Source of the DNA: Metellina segmentata
Lineage: Eukaryota > Arthropoda > Arachnida > Araneae > Tetragnathidae
Reading direction: 5' to 3'
Length of the DNA stretch: 64,000 nucleotides
NCBI GenBank assembly: GCA_947359465.1
Contig: OX375882.1
Location: forward strand, 54,744,509-54,808,508
Shown: one piece after another, positions 45,290 through 57,820 of the stretch
Layout of the letters: each line of letters begins with the position of its first letter
Numbering within the stretch: the stretch's first letter is position 1
Made by a program: the position numbers and the translations under genes
The notes under the pieces: generated by a model
What the model was told of the DNA's origin: nothing
Databases searched by the model: none
What the model saw: the letters and a program-made list of their open reading frames with translations, nothing else

Positions 45290-46175
45290 ACGGCACCAAA
45301 TTCTCCTTGCTGTGTAGCAAGAAGCAATTGCTACATAGGTTGCGATACAATGGCCAATGAAATATAGTGATTACACAATGCATTGTAGGATTAAAACAAT
45401 ATTCAGGTAAACCTGATACATGCTGTTTTTGTGTTGACGTGTAAAAAAAAAGAATGCCCAAAGTCAAAAGATTTAAAAATCTAAAACATGGATTATTTAT
45501 TTAAGCATAAGAATTTTAAGAGATAATAATGATTTTACAATAATTAACAATATTACATCTAACAAAAATCAACTGCACGACACATAATTGGCTCTACCTT
45601 AAATTTATAATATTATATATTAATGTTCCTATAAGAGGAGGCAGGAACGAAAAAGATAGAAGAAAGAGGTAGAAGGGATAAAAAAAAATTGGCTCCAGGA
45701 GCTGTATTATTACCGATCGCTAGAATGTATCTCGACGGCGTCTCCCTTGTCCACCTCCAGCAAAAGCCCCTTTAGCAGACAGATCAGATTGCCCGCATGT
45801 CCGTTCAAAAAAAAAAAAGCCAAGAGAGACTCTTTCTCGTTGTGTCCCCTTTTTATATCATCACTCTCCTGTTGCCACCATCCTTCCAGAAGTTTTGGGA
45901 TGGATTCCATTTTGGCAAGCAAATTTTGTCATTGGCCCCGGGATGCTGATCGCTTCTTCGTTTCTGCATCTGGCCGGAGTCCACCCGCAATTTTGGGGGG
46001 TCGGGGTGGGGCGCAGACCGCTGTCGGACGATGAACTTGAGCGTTGACCCTACCTTTGCCGAATTCCTTCAGAGAGGGGGAATAGTTTTATGGGTCTGCT
46101 GCAAAGAGGTGTTGGGAGGAACGAAAAAAGCTTCGTTTCGAGAAAGGGACATTGGCTGACTGAAGACAGGACACC
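45290..46175 (-). mobile_element. Probable 5' LTR and primer-binding site of the gag element
   Basis: On the minus strand, tttggtgccgtgacgg (about 45288-45303) is a typical tRNA primer-binding site upstream of gag. Beyond it lies an LTR-like stretch with a TATA-like tgatataaaaagggg (about 45855) and an AATAAA signal (about 45500). The outer end is uncertain (about 46170). A matching 3' LTR was not found, so the element is truncated near the receptor exon. Confidence 0.5.
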
Positions 46176-46484
46176 TTCATAGCAATGCACTTGGAATCAT
46201 TTGAGCCGAAAAAAGAACCAGAGGAAGCCTCTGGTTAAAAACATATCCCACAGGAAAGTAAAGCAAACAGTGGATAGAAAAAACACAATATAATACTTAA
46301 ATGAAAGCTTAATAATTTTTAAGGGTTTTACAGGCCAAGGATCTCTTTCGAACTTCCAAATATTTAAAAGTATACATTTACAATACAAATATACAAAAGG
46401 GGATGTAATAAAACCCTTTATAAGCAAAGAACTCCAAAGTTAAATTACTAAAAAAAAAACTTAGAGTTTGCAACACAACACCGG
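46176..46484. other. Intron stretch, nothing recognised
   Basis: AT-rich, no feature seen. Confidence 0.5.
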
Positions 46485-47047
46485 ACAGCAAGATGTAATG
46501 GTACAAGGGAAATAATGCATTCTTTTAGGGAGATGGTCCCCCACGTGCTGCAATTACACTAGCAACCCTTCTGGGCATACTTTCAACAAGGTTTTGATAC
46601 ACAGCTATGGGTATTATTGTCCATTCATACTGCAAGAAAGCCGCCAGTTTAGCTGTAGAATTCGGACGTGGTTCAATGGTCGGTAAGCATCGCTCTAACA
46701 CGTCCCACAAATGTTCTATGGGGTTTAGGTCGGGACTCTCAGCAGGCCAAAGAAGACGTTTTAAATCCATATATTGATACCACTGTTTGACAGAAGCTGC
46801 AACATGACATAGAGCGCTGTAACATTCGGAAGAACATTAAGCCGAAGTAACATTCTACCATTCCATAAAATTGCCAGTGAGTAGGAAAAACCTGACTGTC
46901 CAAAATGTTTATGTAGGCGTTCAATTGACCAGGAAGAACATGCAAATGTCCCAGACCATACCACATAAAATACCCCCAAACAAACAGTCGGATTTTATGC
47001 AAATCCGCTGGCGTCCGGTCCATTATTTTAAAATAGTGTACATCCAC
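46485..47047 (-). pseudogene. Tc1-family transposase remnant, related to 35396-35965
   Basis: Two frames together cover the C-terminal half: ADLHKIRLFVWGYF, then LLWPAESPDLNPIEHLWD with the catalytic Glu, ending SMPRRVASVIAARG. A frameshift and indels separate them, and the second catalytic block is scrambled by a short duplication near 46830. The right end (gtccattattttaaaatag) resembles the inverted end of 35396-35965; the left end is truncated. Confidence 0.8.
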
Positions 47048-48754
47048 GAGAAACACACTGTTTCTCTACCCCAAGAAATTCATAATGGATATGAATCAAA
47101 AAATCTATCAATGATAATGGAGAAACTGAAATAGAAAATGTAAACAATTATGCACACAAGTAAAAAGGTATTTTCAAATAGACCCAAGGTCATTGTATAT
47201 TCTTATTCCCAATGCCAGACTTTATTCACTGGATGCAAAACATTTCATCAATTAACTTAAGACTTGAGCATCTAAAGCTTTATAAATTGCCAATCGGAAT
47301 AGTTTCTTATAAGACTACATCATCAGCAAAAATAAGTTCATCCGTAATCTATATCAAATAAGTAAGATAATCATACGATCCAATTATTCGGAATAGAATC
47401 ATGTTTTATCCTCTTATAGTCGAGTATTGTTTCGAAAGCATTCTCAGGTTTCATATTTAGTTATGAATATAAATAAGATTTAGTATACTTCAAATGTGGG
47501 GAACAGTAAAAAGGACCAGTCATTTGAAAATGTCTGTGCAAATACAAAATTCTTATCCATTTCTGAGTCGAATTAATTTCAAATAATCAGAAGGCTAATA
47601 ATTTTATATCATCTGTTATCTATTTGTGAGTTAAGTAACTGATCCCCATTCATATTTCACAACGCTGCAGCGGGTTTTCTTGGAATACTTTCTTAAACTT
47701 TTAATTGGATAATACCCGAAACTAAATACGAAATGTTTTCAATCTCAGTCAATAACAATTTCTAAAGGTAATAAATCACGAAATACTTCTTTACACTAGA
47801 TAGCTATATTAAGTGTTTAAAAAAATATTCTTAGTTATGAGAAAATTCCAGTATTAAAATTTATTTTAGTGAAGTAGACGAGTAACATCCTACAAACCCA
47901 TCATTGCTGTTAAAAAGCATTATATTAAGTATTTCAAAATATAATAATTAACCATTAAATAAATTATATAATCAAATAAGTAAAATGTACCAACAAACTC
48001 AAACAAAGTATATACTAATATAGAAATTGCAATTTTTAAATTAACAAAATTTCATGATTATTCTCTCACTAAAAGTAAGAGGCGGTTTTTAATAAATCTG
48101 TCCGTCTTCTCGAAATAAAGCTGAAAACAGACACTATGATTTCTTGGTTGTTCTCGTCGTACACATAGCGACTGAAAGTCTTATTCATACAATCTGGACT
48201 AAAAGAGGAAGATACAACCACGGTGATGTATTTTTTCTTAAGAGAGCTAGAATAAAAAAGCTCCGCACACGTGATATCGTATCTAAACGACTTTTCAAAG
48301 AGCATTCGGCAAAAGAGAAAATTTACGGTTATTTCTCCTGTGATGTCTAGCTATATGTTATTTCCGGTCTGTTGCCTCCCTTTCTGTGCGGATAATTGAA
48401 GATGCTATTTTCCCCTATAAGCCCTTTTGACAATAACTAAAGGATTCTTCCACACATATAATACTGACATTACTTTGGGCCCAAGTTGGATAGCTTTTAC
48501 ACGTAGGAAATACCTGAATGTGATGTTTTATGGCACCATCGATGTTAAACTTATGACAAAACTGAAACCCTTTGTCAGTCAAGTTCCACTTCAAGTATCC
48601 AGGGACTAAAGAAAAGCAGTCTTAGCTTACAAGGATATGAAAAGGAAATATTTTAATATGAAGTTAACAGTAAAATATTCATAACTTAAAAAGAAAAATA
48701 TATAAATATTAGCAGAAACCTTAAATTATATTTATTGTAAGTACTTAACACTCC
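47048..48754. other. Long intron stretch, nothing recognised
   Basis: AT-rich. Short open frames (48069-48305 minus, 48144-48350 plus and others) have no domain, splice context or repeat relation that I can see. Confidence 0.5.
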
Positions 48755-48990
48755 TGGTGATTATCTCGACGAGATATCTCGTCATTATTGAAATTAACTA
48801 TATCTTGATGGACGAGGTGTCTCGTTATTGGAAAATTGCCCTGATCCTGATCGCGCCATCATCAAAAAAGCAATATCTTCGTCATACGGATTTCAATCGG
48901 TGTTTTTGGTGACGAGATATCTCGTCATTAGCAAAAATGACCAGATTTCGATGGATGAGCTATCTCGTCGAAACCCATTTGGAGGGTTAA
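48755..48990 (-). mobile_element. TTAA-type palindromic MITE (satellite source family)
   Basis: Contains cgacgagatatctcgtc twice and ends ggagggttaaa. Between the palindromes is the same text as the 42-bp satellite unit in reverse (tgaccagatttcgatgg). The family's ends read TTAACCCTC on both strands where preserved. Confidence 0.6.
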
Positions 48991-50639
48991 ATTGTATTTC
49001 CTCTTTATCGTCAAAGTAATGCTTGTTGCACTTTTGACGAATTATTATGGCTCGAATTAGAAAACATACATTTCTCCACTTAGCTATGGAACAGATAAAT
49101 AAAAACAAAGGGGATGTTTCGACCGAAACTCTTTGCCTTTTATGAATTTTACTATAACTGATTTCGCATCAATATTTTCGGTCACTTTATGATCAAAACT
49201 AAATTCAATTATTCACTTCCATCATCAATAACAGTCGTTGTGAACTGAATAAAAATATAAAAAGCTCAATCATCCTTTATCTGATAAAAATCAGCTCTAT
49301 TATTACATAATTCAGGAGAGAAAAAAACAATGTTGAGGGATCCATCAAAATAATTTTAAACTACCACAGCTCCAAATGCGATAATGATATTTCATGTGCC
49401 CTAACCACTTCTCAAAGAAAGAAAGAAAAATATTCTAAAAAGAAGGAAACAATACTTTTGTGCTTGGTAAAAAGATAAGCCTAAAAAAAAACCTAATTAA
49501 TTATTCATTGTGAGAAAGAGTTAACGAAGTTAGTCTTTTTATATGCAGATAGTTTTTATGGGGTATTAAAAGCGATTTAAATATACAGTTCCTTTCTGAA
49601 GCCTTATTTTCAAATTAACTTTCAGTCATCTGTACACTTGAAAGAAGCGAAGGGAACATTCAAATATTAAAATATGCATTAGACCAAACACGCAATTGTC
49701 TGAGTTTCTAATGATTAATTCACTACGCTGTAATATATACTTCGGGGTTACACTTCTTAGAGAGCTTCAGCCATTTTCTTTAGATTTAAAAATAATTGCC
49801 TTTTTTCATAAAGCATTAATTACACAACGATTTCACACGAATATTAAATGGAACTTAAATTACGGATATCAAGTTTTTTATATAACAATCATTTAATTCT
49901 CATAGCCATTGTAGTGTTGAAAGCATCCACTGATGGGTGAAAGATTTAATATTTTTAAACGAAATACTATAAAGTGAGGGGAGTAAAAAATATTAGTTTT
50001 TTTAAACAAATATTTTAGCCAGCGGTGTATTTCATAAATAGAAATTGCTTTAGATATGTATGCATTCTATTCTGATTAGAAAGTAAGGGATTGCTAGTAT
50101 TTTAACCTGGCTGTTTGCCAAATAATCTGTAGATCATATAAACATGCTGTTGGTAGTGAATCCTTACAACGATCTCAAAGTTAATTAGATTTGGCCAGAG
50201 TTATCTTCCTTCAGTATAATCCATAGCTAAAATTTAATGTCAAAACCTTTACTCAAATATGATTGCTATCAAACAATCAGTTAATATATACAAGCAAAAC
50301 CAACAACTCTTTATTAAAAAAATTCGATTACATGTCTCATACATTTTCTGCCCACTGATTCAGTGAAGGATTGAATCACACTCCAAAATATACTAGTGGA
50401 AAATTCAGACGGAAAGGAGGGTAATATATCTTTTTGCACCAATCCTCTGTTAAAAATTGAAGTAGATCAAAATGTGTGTTTAACAGTTTTAACTACCAAA
50501 ATCAGATATGATTATCAGTTTCTTCAAAAAATTTAACAAATCAATTAATTAATGAAAGTCGCGCATCTGATATTACTTTCTATACTATTCTTTTTCTTAC
50601 AAATATGATTGCAAGACATTTAACATGACCACACAAGAT
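48991..50639. other. Long intron stretch, nothing recognised
   Basis: AT-rich, no gene or repeat identified. Confidence 0.5.
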
Positions 50640-51600
50640 AAAAAACTATAATGAGACCCATTCAGTCTCTCGCTTCCAATTTGCGATCATCCTCAGCACA
50701 TTCAGGACGATGAAATAGGTAGACTCTGTCCATTTACTCCTAGGCCACACAAAGCCATTCAGTCTTGTTTCGCAGAAGCGATCATACTCAGCAAGTTCAG
50801 GAATAACAAGACAATAGAGTAAGTGGGCTCTGTTCATTTACTCCTAGGCCACAAAATCCATTCAGGCTTGTGTTTCTCAGTAATGATCATCCTCAGAAAC
50901 AAGACAATAGAATAACAGGAATAACAAGACAATAGAGTAAGTGGGCTCTGTTCATTTCCTCCTAAGCGACGAAATCCATTCAGGCTTGTATCTCAGTAGC
51001 GATCATCCTTAGCAAGTTCTAGAATAACGAGACAATAGAGGAAGTGGGCTATGTTCATTTACTTCTAGGCCACAAAATCCATTCAGGCTTGTGTTTCCCA
51101 GCAGTGATCATCCTCAGAAAGCTCAGGAATAACAAGACAATAGAGTAAGTGGGCTCTGGCCATTTACTCCTAGGCCACAAAATCCATTCAGGCTTGTGTT
51201 TCCCAGTAGTGATCATCCTCAGAAAGCTTAGGAATAACAATAGAGGAAGTGGGCTCTGTTCATTTAATCCTAGGCCACAAAATCCATTCAGGCTTGTGTT
51301 TCCCAATAGTGATTATCCTCAGCAAGTTCAGGAATAACAAGACACTAGAGTAAGTGGGCTCTGTCCATTTACTCCTAGGCCCCACAAAGCCATTCAGTCT
51401 TGTTTCCCAGTAGCGATCATCCTCAGCAAGTTCTGGAATAACGAGGCAATAGAGGAAGTGGGCTGTGTTCATTTACTCCTAGGCCACAAAAGCCATTCAG
51501 GCTTGTGTTTCCCAGTAGTGATCATCTTCATAAAGCTCAAGAATAACAAGACAATAGAGTAAGTAGGCTCTGGCCATTTACTCCTAGGCCACAAAGTTTT
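50640..51600. repeat. Tandem repeat, ~100-120-bp units
   Basis: About nine degenerate units, each with ttactcctaggccacaaaa, ccattcaggcttgtg, cagtagtgatcatcctcag and aataacaagacaatagag. The minus-strand open frames here (e.g. 51055-51306) are products of the repeat. Confidence 0.9.
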
Positions 51601-52504
51601 CACACAGGGTCAGATACATTGTTCGAAAAATGCAGGTGTGTGTTTTGCAAGACAATCCCCCTATGCCCCAGTTAGTCGAAATTCATTCACAGCCTCTGGT
51701 GCTTGAAGTCTAAAATATTTGGTGTTTACAAATGTTGCGGAGGTATCCTGAGCTGACACCACGGTCACCAACAACGATTGGCACACTTCCACACTTTCAA
51801 TCTATTGTTTACGTGTATGTACGGGTGGAAGTGGACCCTCAACTACCCCCGTTCACCTTCCAACTTTTTCTTCCACTTTCCAACCACTCGCTACACGTGT
51901 ATGTCTGTTATCTTCGCCTCTCATCTTGTAACAGAAATTTAATAGCTTACGTTTGCAAAATACTTGTCTTGATTCTTCAGGACCCAGTTACCAACATTTT
52001 TAGGCACCGTCGAGATCAAAATGGTACCGTGTTTATGTGTTAAACCATGAGTGGTAAACTTTAATGATGGACGAAAAGGAGTGATGCGTTCAAAATAATC
52101 GAATCTTTAAAAATAACAATGGGTCAACCGACCCCTTAAAAATGAAGGGAATCATCAACAACCTAATTGTTTTTTTTACGAGCGATAATCTGTAGAATTA
52201 CGCGATTGTTTTTTCGTTGAAAATTAGTTGAATAAGTTTTGAGATATATGCAATGGGCGCCAAAACATATATTTTAGCATTAGAATGTCTATCCTATCGT
52301 CAGTAGGCGTCGACTGATTCCATTTGTTAATAAATTGGATCATTTGAATCCTCAGATCATTTCCCTCATTTGACTCATCGGGGCATTTGACTCAACGTAT
52401 TAATACCAGACCGTCGCCCCAATAGCCCGTAGTGTTTCTCCAGTGCAACGTTTATTAATTACCATTACCAATACCTGGTAAACTAAAAACAATCAAATTC
52501 CTAC
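51601..52504. other. Intron stretch, nothing recognised
   Basis: A 103-codon plus-strand frame (51732-52043) has no recognisable domain. Not called a gene. Confidence 0.5.
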
Positions 52505-53028
52505 CTCTTTCCAATCAGACCAAAAATATATTCCATCGGAAGCATCGTAGTCCATTCCTCGTATATCTGCAGCGGTATCTTTAACGTTAAAGATCACATG
52601 CTGTGAGTGAGTACCCAAATCAATTCCTCTAATTTGGCCAGACAACACGTACACTAGCGTCGCCGGTCCATCAACGGATTTGCACTTTTCAAAGCCATCC
52701 ATGAAGTATCCCTCTGCACAAGTGCACTTGAAGCCGCCTTCCGTGTTGTTGCAGAACTGACTGCAGCTTCCAGGGATGTCGCACTCGTTCACGTCCTCAC
52801 AAGTCACCCCGTCCACGGAAAGACTGTAGCCAGTCAGGCAAGAGCATTTGGAGCCTTGGGGAGTCTTGTGACATACCTGGGAGCAGCCACCTCGTTCGCC
52901 AGAGCACGCCGTTGAGCACAGGCCCCCCTCGTCTTCCATGTACCTGCAGTTGTTTTCACCGTCGCACACTTTGGACCAGGTTATGCACTTAACTGTCAAT
53001 CGGCAAAAGAATCCTTCGCATCCAGAAA
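52505..53028 (-). CDS. LDLa + EGF + calcium-binding EGF + propeller start exon
   Basis: A 524-nt exon (acceptor ttgatatttcag, donor gtagga; phase 1 to 0). Domains in order: an LDLa module (GCEGFFC to GGLC, calcium cage partly altered: RYMEDE instead of the usual SDE pattern); an EGF module (CSGERGGCSQVC to CSCLTGYSLSVDGVTC); a calcium-binding EGF module opening with EDVNECD and ending FEKC; then the first propeller blade with the motif IYFWSD in place of YWTD. The LDLa-EGF-EGF-propeller order on one exon is typical of the LDLR/LRP family. It is followed in transcript order by 44181-44401. Confidence 0.93.
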
Positions 53029-53084
53029 CTGAAATATCAATAAGATACAATATCAATAAGATTAGTGCATGCATAAAAAGCATT

Positions 53085-53470
53085 GAGCTTCCTGATGGTT
53101 GCCTTGACGAGGCATCTCGTCATTAGTAAAACTGACCAGATCTTGATCTTAGCAACATAAAAAAATTGGCAATATTTTGATGACTAGACACCTCGTCTTT
53201 AGCAAAATTGGTCAGATCTTCCTGGAAGAACTAGTTCGTCGAAACCACAAGAAGGGTTCTTGGAGTGGAAAAACGGCAAGATCTTGATGAGATATCTAAC
53301 CATTAGCAAAATTGGTCAGTAATGATGTCGAAGGTAACTGGCCTAAACCTCTTAGTTGGTTCTTGGAGCGTCATCATCGAAAAATCGACAACGTGAGATA
53401 TCTAGCCATTATAAAAATTAGTCAGATATTGATGGATGCGATGTCTCGTTAAAACCACTCGGAAGGTATG
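53085..53470 (-). mobile_element. TTAA-type palindromic MITE, degenerate cluster
   Basis: Several satellite-like units (gacgaggcatctcgtcatta, ctgaccagatcttgat, gatgtctcgttaaaaccac), starting next to the LDLa/EGF exon. Same family as 48755-48990. Confidence 0.6.
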
Positions 53471-53904
53471 TTAATTTATGTAACGTAATCCCTGTATTAC
53501 TCTTTGTGTTGTTCTTGCATATCTTACTTGGAATACATGACATCGTCCAATAGCCCATAAGGCTTGAGGCCTTTAAGAACAAACTCGAGGAGGTGAATTA
53601 GCTGATCTGAGAGACAGACGATACAGGAAGTATTGTACTCGGGTGAAGTCTGGGCTGAATTAAATTTAGACAACAAAGGGAAAAGTTTGCTAAGTAAATT
53701 CTACCTTCATTGGCTTCAAGAGTGCACATTAAAGCCTAGAAAGACCAGTTAACTTTTTCCGCTGCTCATTTGACCAACGGAGGCAATTTGCTGACAACAG
53801 ATATACAAATCATGAATAGAAGTACTCCAAATTCAGCTCATATATTAACTTTGAGAACGATTTCTTCATAGGTTAATGTACATAAGATGCTAACGCATAT
53901 AAAT

Positions 53905-54436
53905 TAGGGATGCGATATCGACAGCAAAGCATCGATGTTTTGAAACATCGATGTTCAAAATTAACGCACCGATGTTGATAATACAACGTCCCCAAAACAT
54001 CGATGTTTTTAAAATTCAGTGTATTTCAACGTTTTCCCCATTTCTAAAACTGGTTTAGTAACTAGTGCTGCTAAATCGACAGCAAAACATCGATGTTTTG
54101 AAACTTTGATGTTCAAAATTAAAACATCGAATGTTATAATACATCGCTCCAAAACCATCGAAGTTTTTTAAATTCAGTGTATTTAAATCCCCCCCCCATT
54201 TCTTAAAACTGGTTTAGCACTTAGTGATGCAACATCGATGTTTAAAATTAAAACATCAATGTTGATAATACATCGCCACAGAACCATCGATGTTTTTAAA
54301 ATTCAGTGTATTTAAACTCTTTTCCTCATTTCTTAAAATTGGTTTAGCAACTAGTGATGCGACATCGGCTCCAATAATCGATGTTCTTTTTTAACATCAA
54401 TGTTTTGAAAATATCGACATCGATGTCGCATCCCTA
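53905..54436. mobile_element. TA-flanked MITE rich in ATCGATGT palindromes
   Basis: Ends tagggatgcgatatcga and tcgatgtcgcatcccta are inverted repeats with TA at both borders. The interior is a degenerate tandem of about 130-150 bp with many acatcgatgt motifs. A further fragment of the same motif lies at about 54550-54662. Confidence 0.7.
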
Positions 54437-54689
54437 CTTTTCAGACCCTTCACCCTTGGTCATTTTGGCCAAAAAGTATGTCCAATTTGCTGATTATGAA
54501 AATTATGCTACTTGGTAATTTTTATAACGGTACTTTTTTAATTTAAAAATAAAACATCTACAGCGTAAAAACATCGACAAGTATCAACATCGATGTCACA
54601 AAAACATCGACCCCAATACATCGACGTTTTTTTAAAAACATCGACATCGATGTCACATCACTTATTTTAATAGACGTCGCACTTGGCGA

Positions 54690-55015
54690 CGGTTCGGGAT
54701 AAAACCCGAAGATAATTGGTAATTGGTAATTTTTAGTTAACGTCGTACTAAAGCAACACAACGGGCTATTGACGACGGTCCGGGATCAGTCCCTTAAGGG
54801 AAAGATCCGAGGACAACACCTCGTAATTTTGAACCACGGTCAGATGACGAAGCAACACCTGAGCTGGCACCCCACTCTCCAAACTTCCACGCCAACCCAA
54901 CGTGAGGACTTTCGGCCACGACAGATTTAAGGTGCACCAGCCGCCTTTACACCATACGTTTACAAACATCCATGCCCGAACCCGGATTCGAACCAGGAAC
55001 CTTCCGTTCTAGAGG
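54690..55015 (-). mobile_element. tRNA-derived SINE, nearly full length
   Basis: The best uninterrupted copy: gttaacgtcgtactaaagca, ccgggatcagtcccttaagg, gctggcaccccactctcc, ggattcgaaccaggaacc (B box on the minus strand), ccttccgttctaga. It shows what the split SINE at 7950-9007 looked like before the hAT-like insertion. Confidence 0.8.
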
Positions 55016-55265
55016 CTAACCCGAAGATAAAGAAAAGAGGACAACAGGTAATTTTGATCTACGGTCAGATGACGAGGTCAGACCTGAACTGGCTAACCAC
55101 CTTTCCAAACGTCCACACCACGCCAGTATGAGGACATTTTATGCCACTACATAGTTACGTGCATCATTCCCCTTTGCACACGACGGTTTTGGATTAAATA
55201 CAAACTCCCAACACCGCGGTTTCTAATCCGTTAATCTTCCAAGTGGTAACGCATATGGACGTCTC
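55016..55265 (-). mobile_element. SINE fragment, diverged
   Basis: A second, older minus-strand copy adjoining the previous one (gaggacaacaggtaatttt, ccaaacgtccacaccacgcc). Confidence 0.6.
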
Positions 55266-55414
55266 ATCTTAGTCGTGGTTTCCTTTACCTTGCAGACCAA
55301 CATTTGGATGGAATACGTATTATGTTGCACTCACACAGACGTCCAATTTTGTTGATGATATTTCTGCATTACTTGGTTGGGATCTATCCCTACATTAATT
55401 AACCCTCATGTTGG

Positions 55415-55600
55415 ATGTCTCAACGAGGAATCTAGACATTAGCAAAATTGATCAGATCTTGATGGACGAGATGAACCGTTGATTGGTATTAACCCTCCAC
55501 GTAGTTTCGTCGGGATACCTCATTCATTAAAATCTGGTTAATTTTGCTAATGACGAGGTAGTTCGTTCTCAGGATACTGTCGATTTTTTACGATGATCCA
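55415..55600. mobile_element. TTAA-type palindromic MITE
   Basis: Two ttaaccctc ends (about 55419 and 55490) with satellite-like text between and after (cattagcaaaattgatcaga, cttgatggacgagatg). Confidence 0.6.
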
Positions 55601-55949
55601 GATTCATTCAATAACTTTAATTGTATTGAAATTTCTGTTACTTAGTTATCATGGTTTTTCAAAGATTGTACCAATTTACCTTCAATTTTAAGATATAGGT
55701 TGAGCAGTCATAAGTGCTTACTTCTCACTCTTTTTACTGTTATAATACATATACTTATAAAACACCACTTATATGTATTTCCATAGTTAAATAAAGTGCT
55801 TTGTAAATAAAATAAAGGTTAATGGGTTATTTAGTGCCCTGAATTCACGAGAGCTAATTCTCTGTTTGTTTATATAACTGCCAATTTCTCGGACCTATCT
55901 CTTACTTTAACAAATCACAATTTCACAAGTGGCACTAGAGTGAGTAATA
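55601..55949. other. Intron stretch, nothing recognised
   Basis: AT-rich, no feature seen. Confidence 0.5.
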
Positions 55950-57346
55950 CACTCATTGCCTTAAAAATTTGCGCACCAAGAAAAAGTCGTCAAAATAAAA
56001 CGAAATTTTACGCATGTAAGTACTAAAGTACTTACTTTGATATAAGTAAGTGATTAGAAAATCAAAGAAAAAGGATCATTTATTGCAGAAGAAAGTACAA
56101 ATGAACGGACGTTTTAGTACTTTAGTACTCTGTTGGACCCCCCCTAGCACGAATGCACTGTGCGATACGAGCGGGCATTGACGCATAGAAGTTCCGTATG
56201 ATGGCCTGAGACATCTCGTTCCACAGTTGCTGTAAACGCGCCTCTAGTTCGACCAAACTCGTAGGGTGTCCAACTTGCCGTCCCAAATGATCCAAGATAT
56301 GTTCGATTGGCGACAAATCTGGGGATGGAGCAGGCCAGGGAAGGGTGGTAATGTGGTGGAGGCAGTCTTGCGACATTTTTGCTGTGTGTGGCCGAGCATT
56401 GTCTTGTTGAAAATGGCTCCTGGGACCCTGCCATAAGTGGCATCACATGTGGCTGAAGAATGTCATGGACGTACCGCTGGGCTGTCATTGTGCCATGGAT
56501 CAATATTAGGGGTGACCGTGTATCGTAAGCAATGACACCCCATACCATCACACCAGCTGTGGGAGCGGTGTGTCGCTGTAAATCGAAGGCAGGATTGAGG
56601 CGTTCACTATGGGGCCTCCACACACGAACACGATTGTCATCACTGCTCAAATTCAATCTAGATTCGTCGCTGAAGACGACCTGGTTCCATTCCGTTGCAG
56701 TCCAATCCCGTCGGTGGGTGGGTGTCATTGGCAGCACATGTAATGGGCGCCGCGATACCAGATGTCCATCAGCCAGTCGCCTTGCGATGGTTCGGGAAGA
56801 CACAGGGGCCCGTAGTGAAGGTGCTGCCTGTGTCTGGATAGCGGCCAATGAGGCAGTTGGCTTTACGCGTGTGTTCGTGTGATGTGACGGTCTTCACGAC
56901 GACTGGTCTGTTGAGGGCCTGCTGAGCCTGGTCGCCGTGTAAATGAAGTCTATTCTGTCCACTGGTCCCAACACCTCCTCACAGTAAAATCAGAACTGCC
57001 TACTTGACGAGCTACTCGCCGAGCCGACCACCCAGCTTCCATCATCCCAATGATTCTTCCCCTCTCGAACTCTGACAGTTGCTCAGATTGTCTTCGATGG
57101 CGGTGTAACGGCATGTCTACCTCAGCGTTTCTTTTGTAAAAGATTAAGTACACTCAAACAAGCTCTGCTTACCTGTTTTATACTCCAAGGAGAACGAAAT
57201 TCAACGCCCTCTAGTGGCATTACGCAATGCGCAATCACGCTGTATTTCTAATCATTTGCATATCTGGCCGACATGTACATTCATACCAAGTTTCGTTACG
57301 ATCCCACATTTATTTCTTGGTGCGCAAATTTTTATGGCAATGAGTG
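55950..57346 (-). mobile_element. Tc1-like element, 1397 bp, near complete
   Basis: Inverted ends of about 36 bp (cactcattgcc-taaaaatttgcgcac) flanked by TA. Contains a nearly full transposase gene on the minus strand. Of a type abundant in spider genomes (inference from memory of the family). Confidence 0.9.
56122..57153 (-). pseudogene. Tc1-family transposase, nearly full length, broken
   Basis: N-terminal HTH (LSEFERGRIIGMMEAGWSAR), then a TAG after WDQWTE, then an open frame with the first catalytic block VFSDESRLNL. Two separate one-base deletions flank the PGAIF-type segment just before the second catalytic Asp, which is readable only in a shifted frame (DNARPHTAKMSQD). The third block is SPDLSPIEHILD, and the tail ends ARIAQCIRARGG. 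All three DDE residues are still encoded, spread over frames. Confidence 0.9.
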
Positions 57347-57449
57347 TACATGTATAACGTTTTTTACGTAAGGGAACAGTTTTGTTTTCGTGGGTAGCTG
57401 AATTTACGTATTGTTAGAGATATTAACACAATAGGCTATTGGGGAACGG

Positions 57450-57625
57450 TAGACAAAGATTTGTCATTGATCTCGACATTACACAAAAACTGAGCAGGTA
57501 TTGATCCCGTCATCATAAAAAAATTGCCAATACCTTGATGTCGGTATATCCCGCCATTAACAAAATTTTTCATATTTTGATGGACGAGATATCTCGTCAA
57601 AGCAATTGGAAGGTCAAGTAACTCC
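57450..57625 (-). mobile_element. TTAA-type palindromic MITE, degenerate
   Basis: gatggacgagatatctcgtc and a diverged unit (gatgtcggtatatcccgccattaac), immediately next to the LDLa exon at 57656. Confidence 0.55.
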
Positions 57626-57655
57626 ATGTTTATGTTACGAACAAACTTTACTTAC

Positions 57656-57820
57656 CAGATGGTAGGAAAGTAGACTCGACACCTGTGGAGCAGCTCTCAT
57701 GCCTTTCGTCTGCTCCATCAGAGCAATCTTGATCTCCATCGCAAAGCCAAAGTTTCGAAATACAGCGGGAGTTGCTGGAGCAGTAGTATTCATCAGGATC
57801 ACACTTTTGGGCCAATTTTG
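57656..57820 (-). CDS. LDL-receptor class A exon
   Basis: A 165-nt, 55-codon exon (phase 1-1) with a textbook LDLa module: CDPDEYYC, then [16 protein letters not shown] and SDGADE, with the acidic calcium cage (D, D, D, E) intact. The acceptor is tactctacag and the donor gtaag. The C-terminal linker (ESTFLPS) joins in frame to the LDLa/EGF exon at 52505-53028. The longest open frame across this stretch on the same strand is a different, meaningless frame; the exon is recognised only in the spliced frame. Confidence 0.9.
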
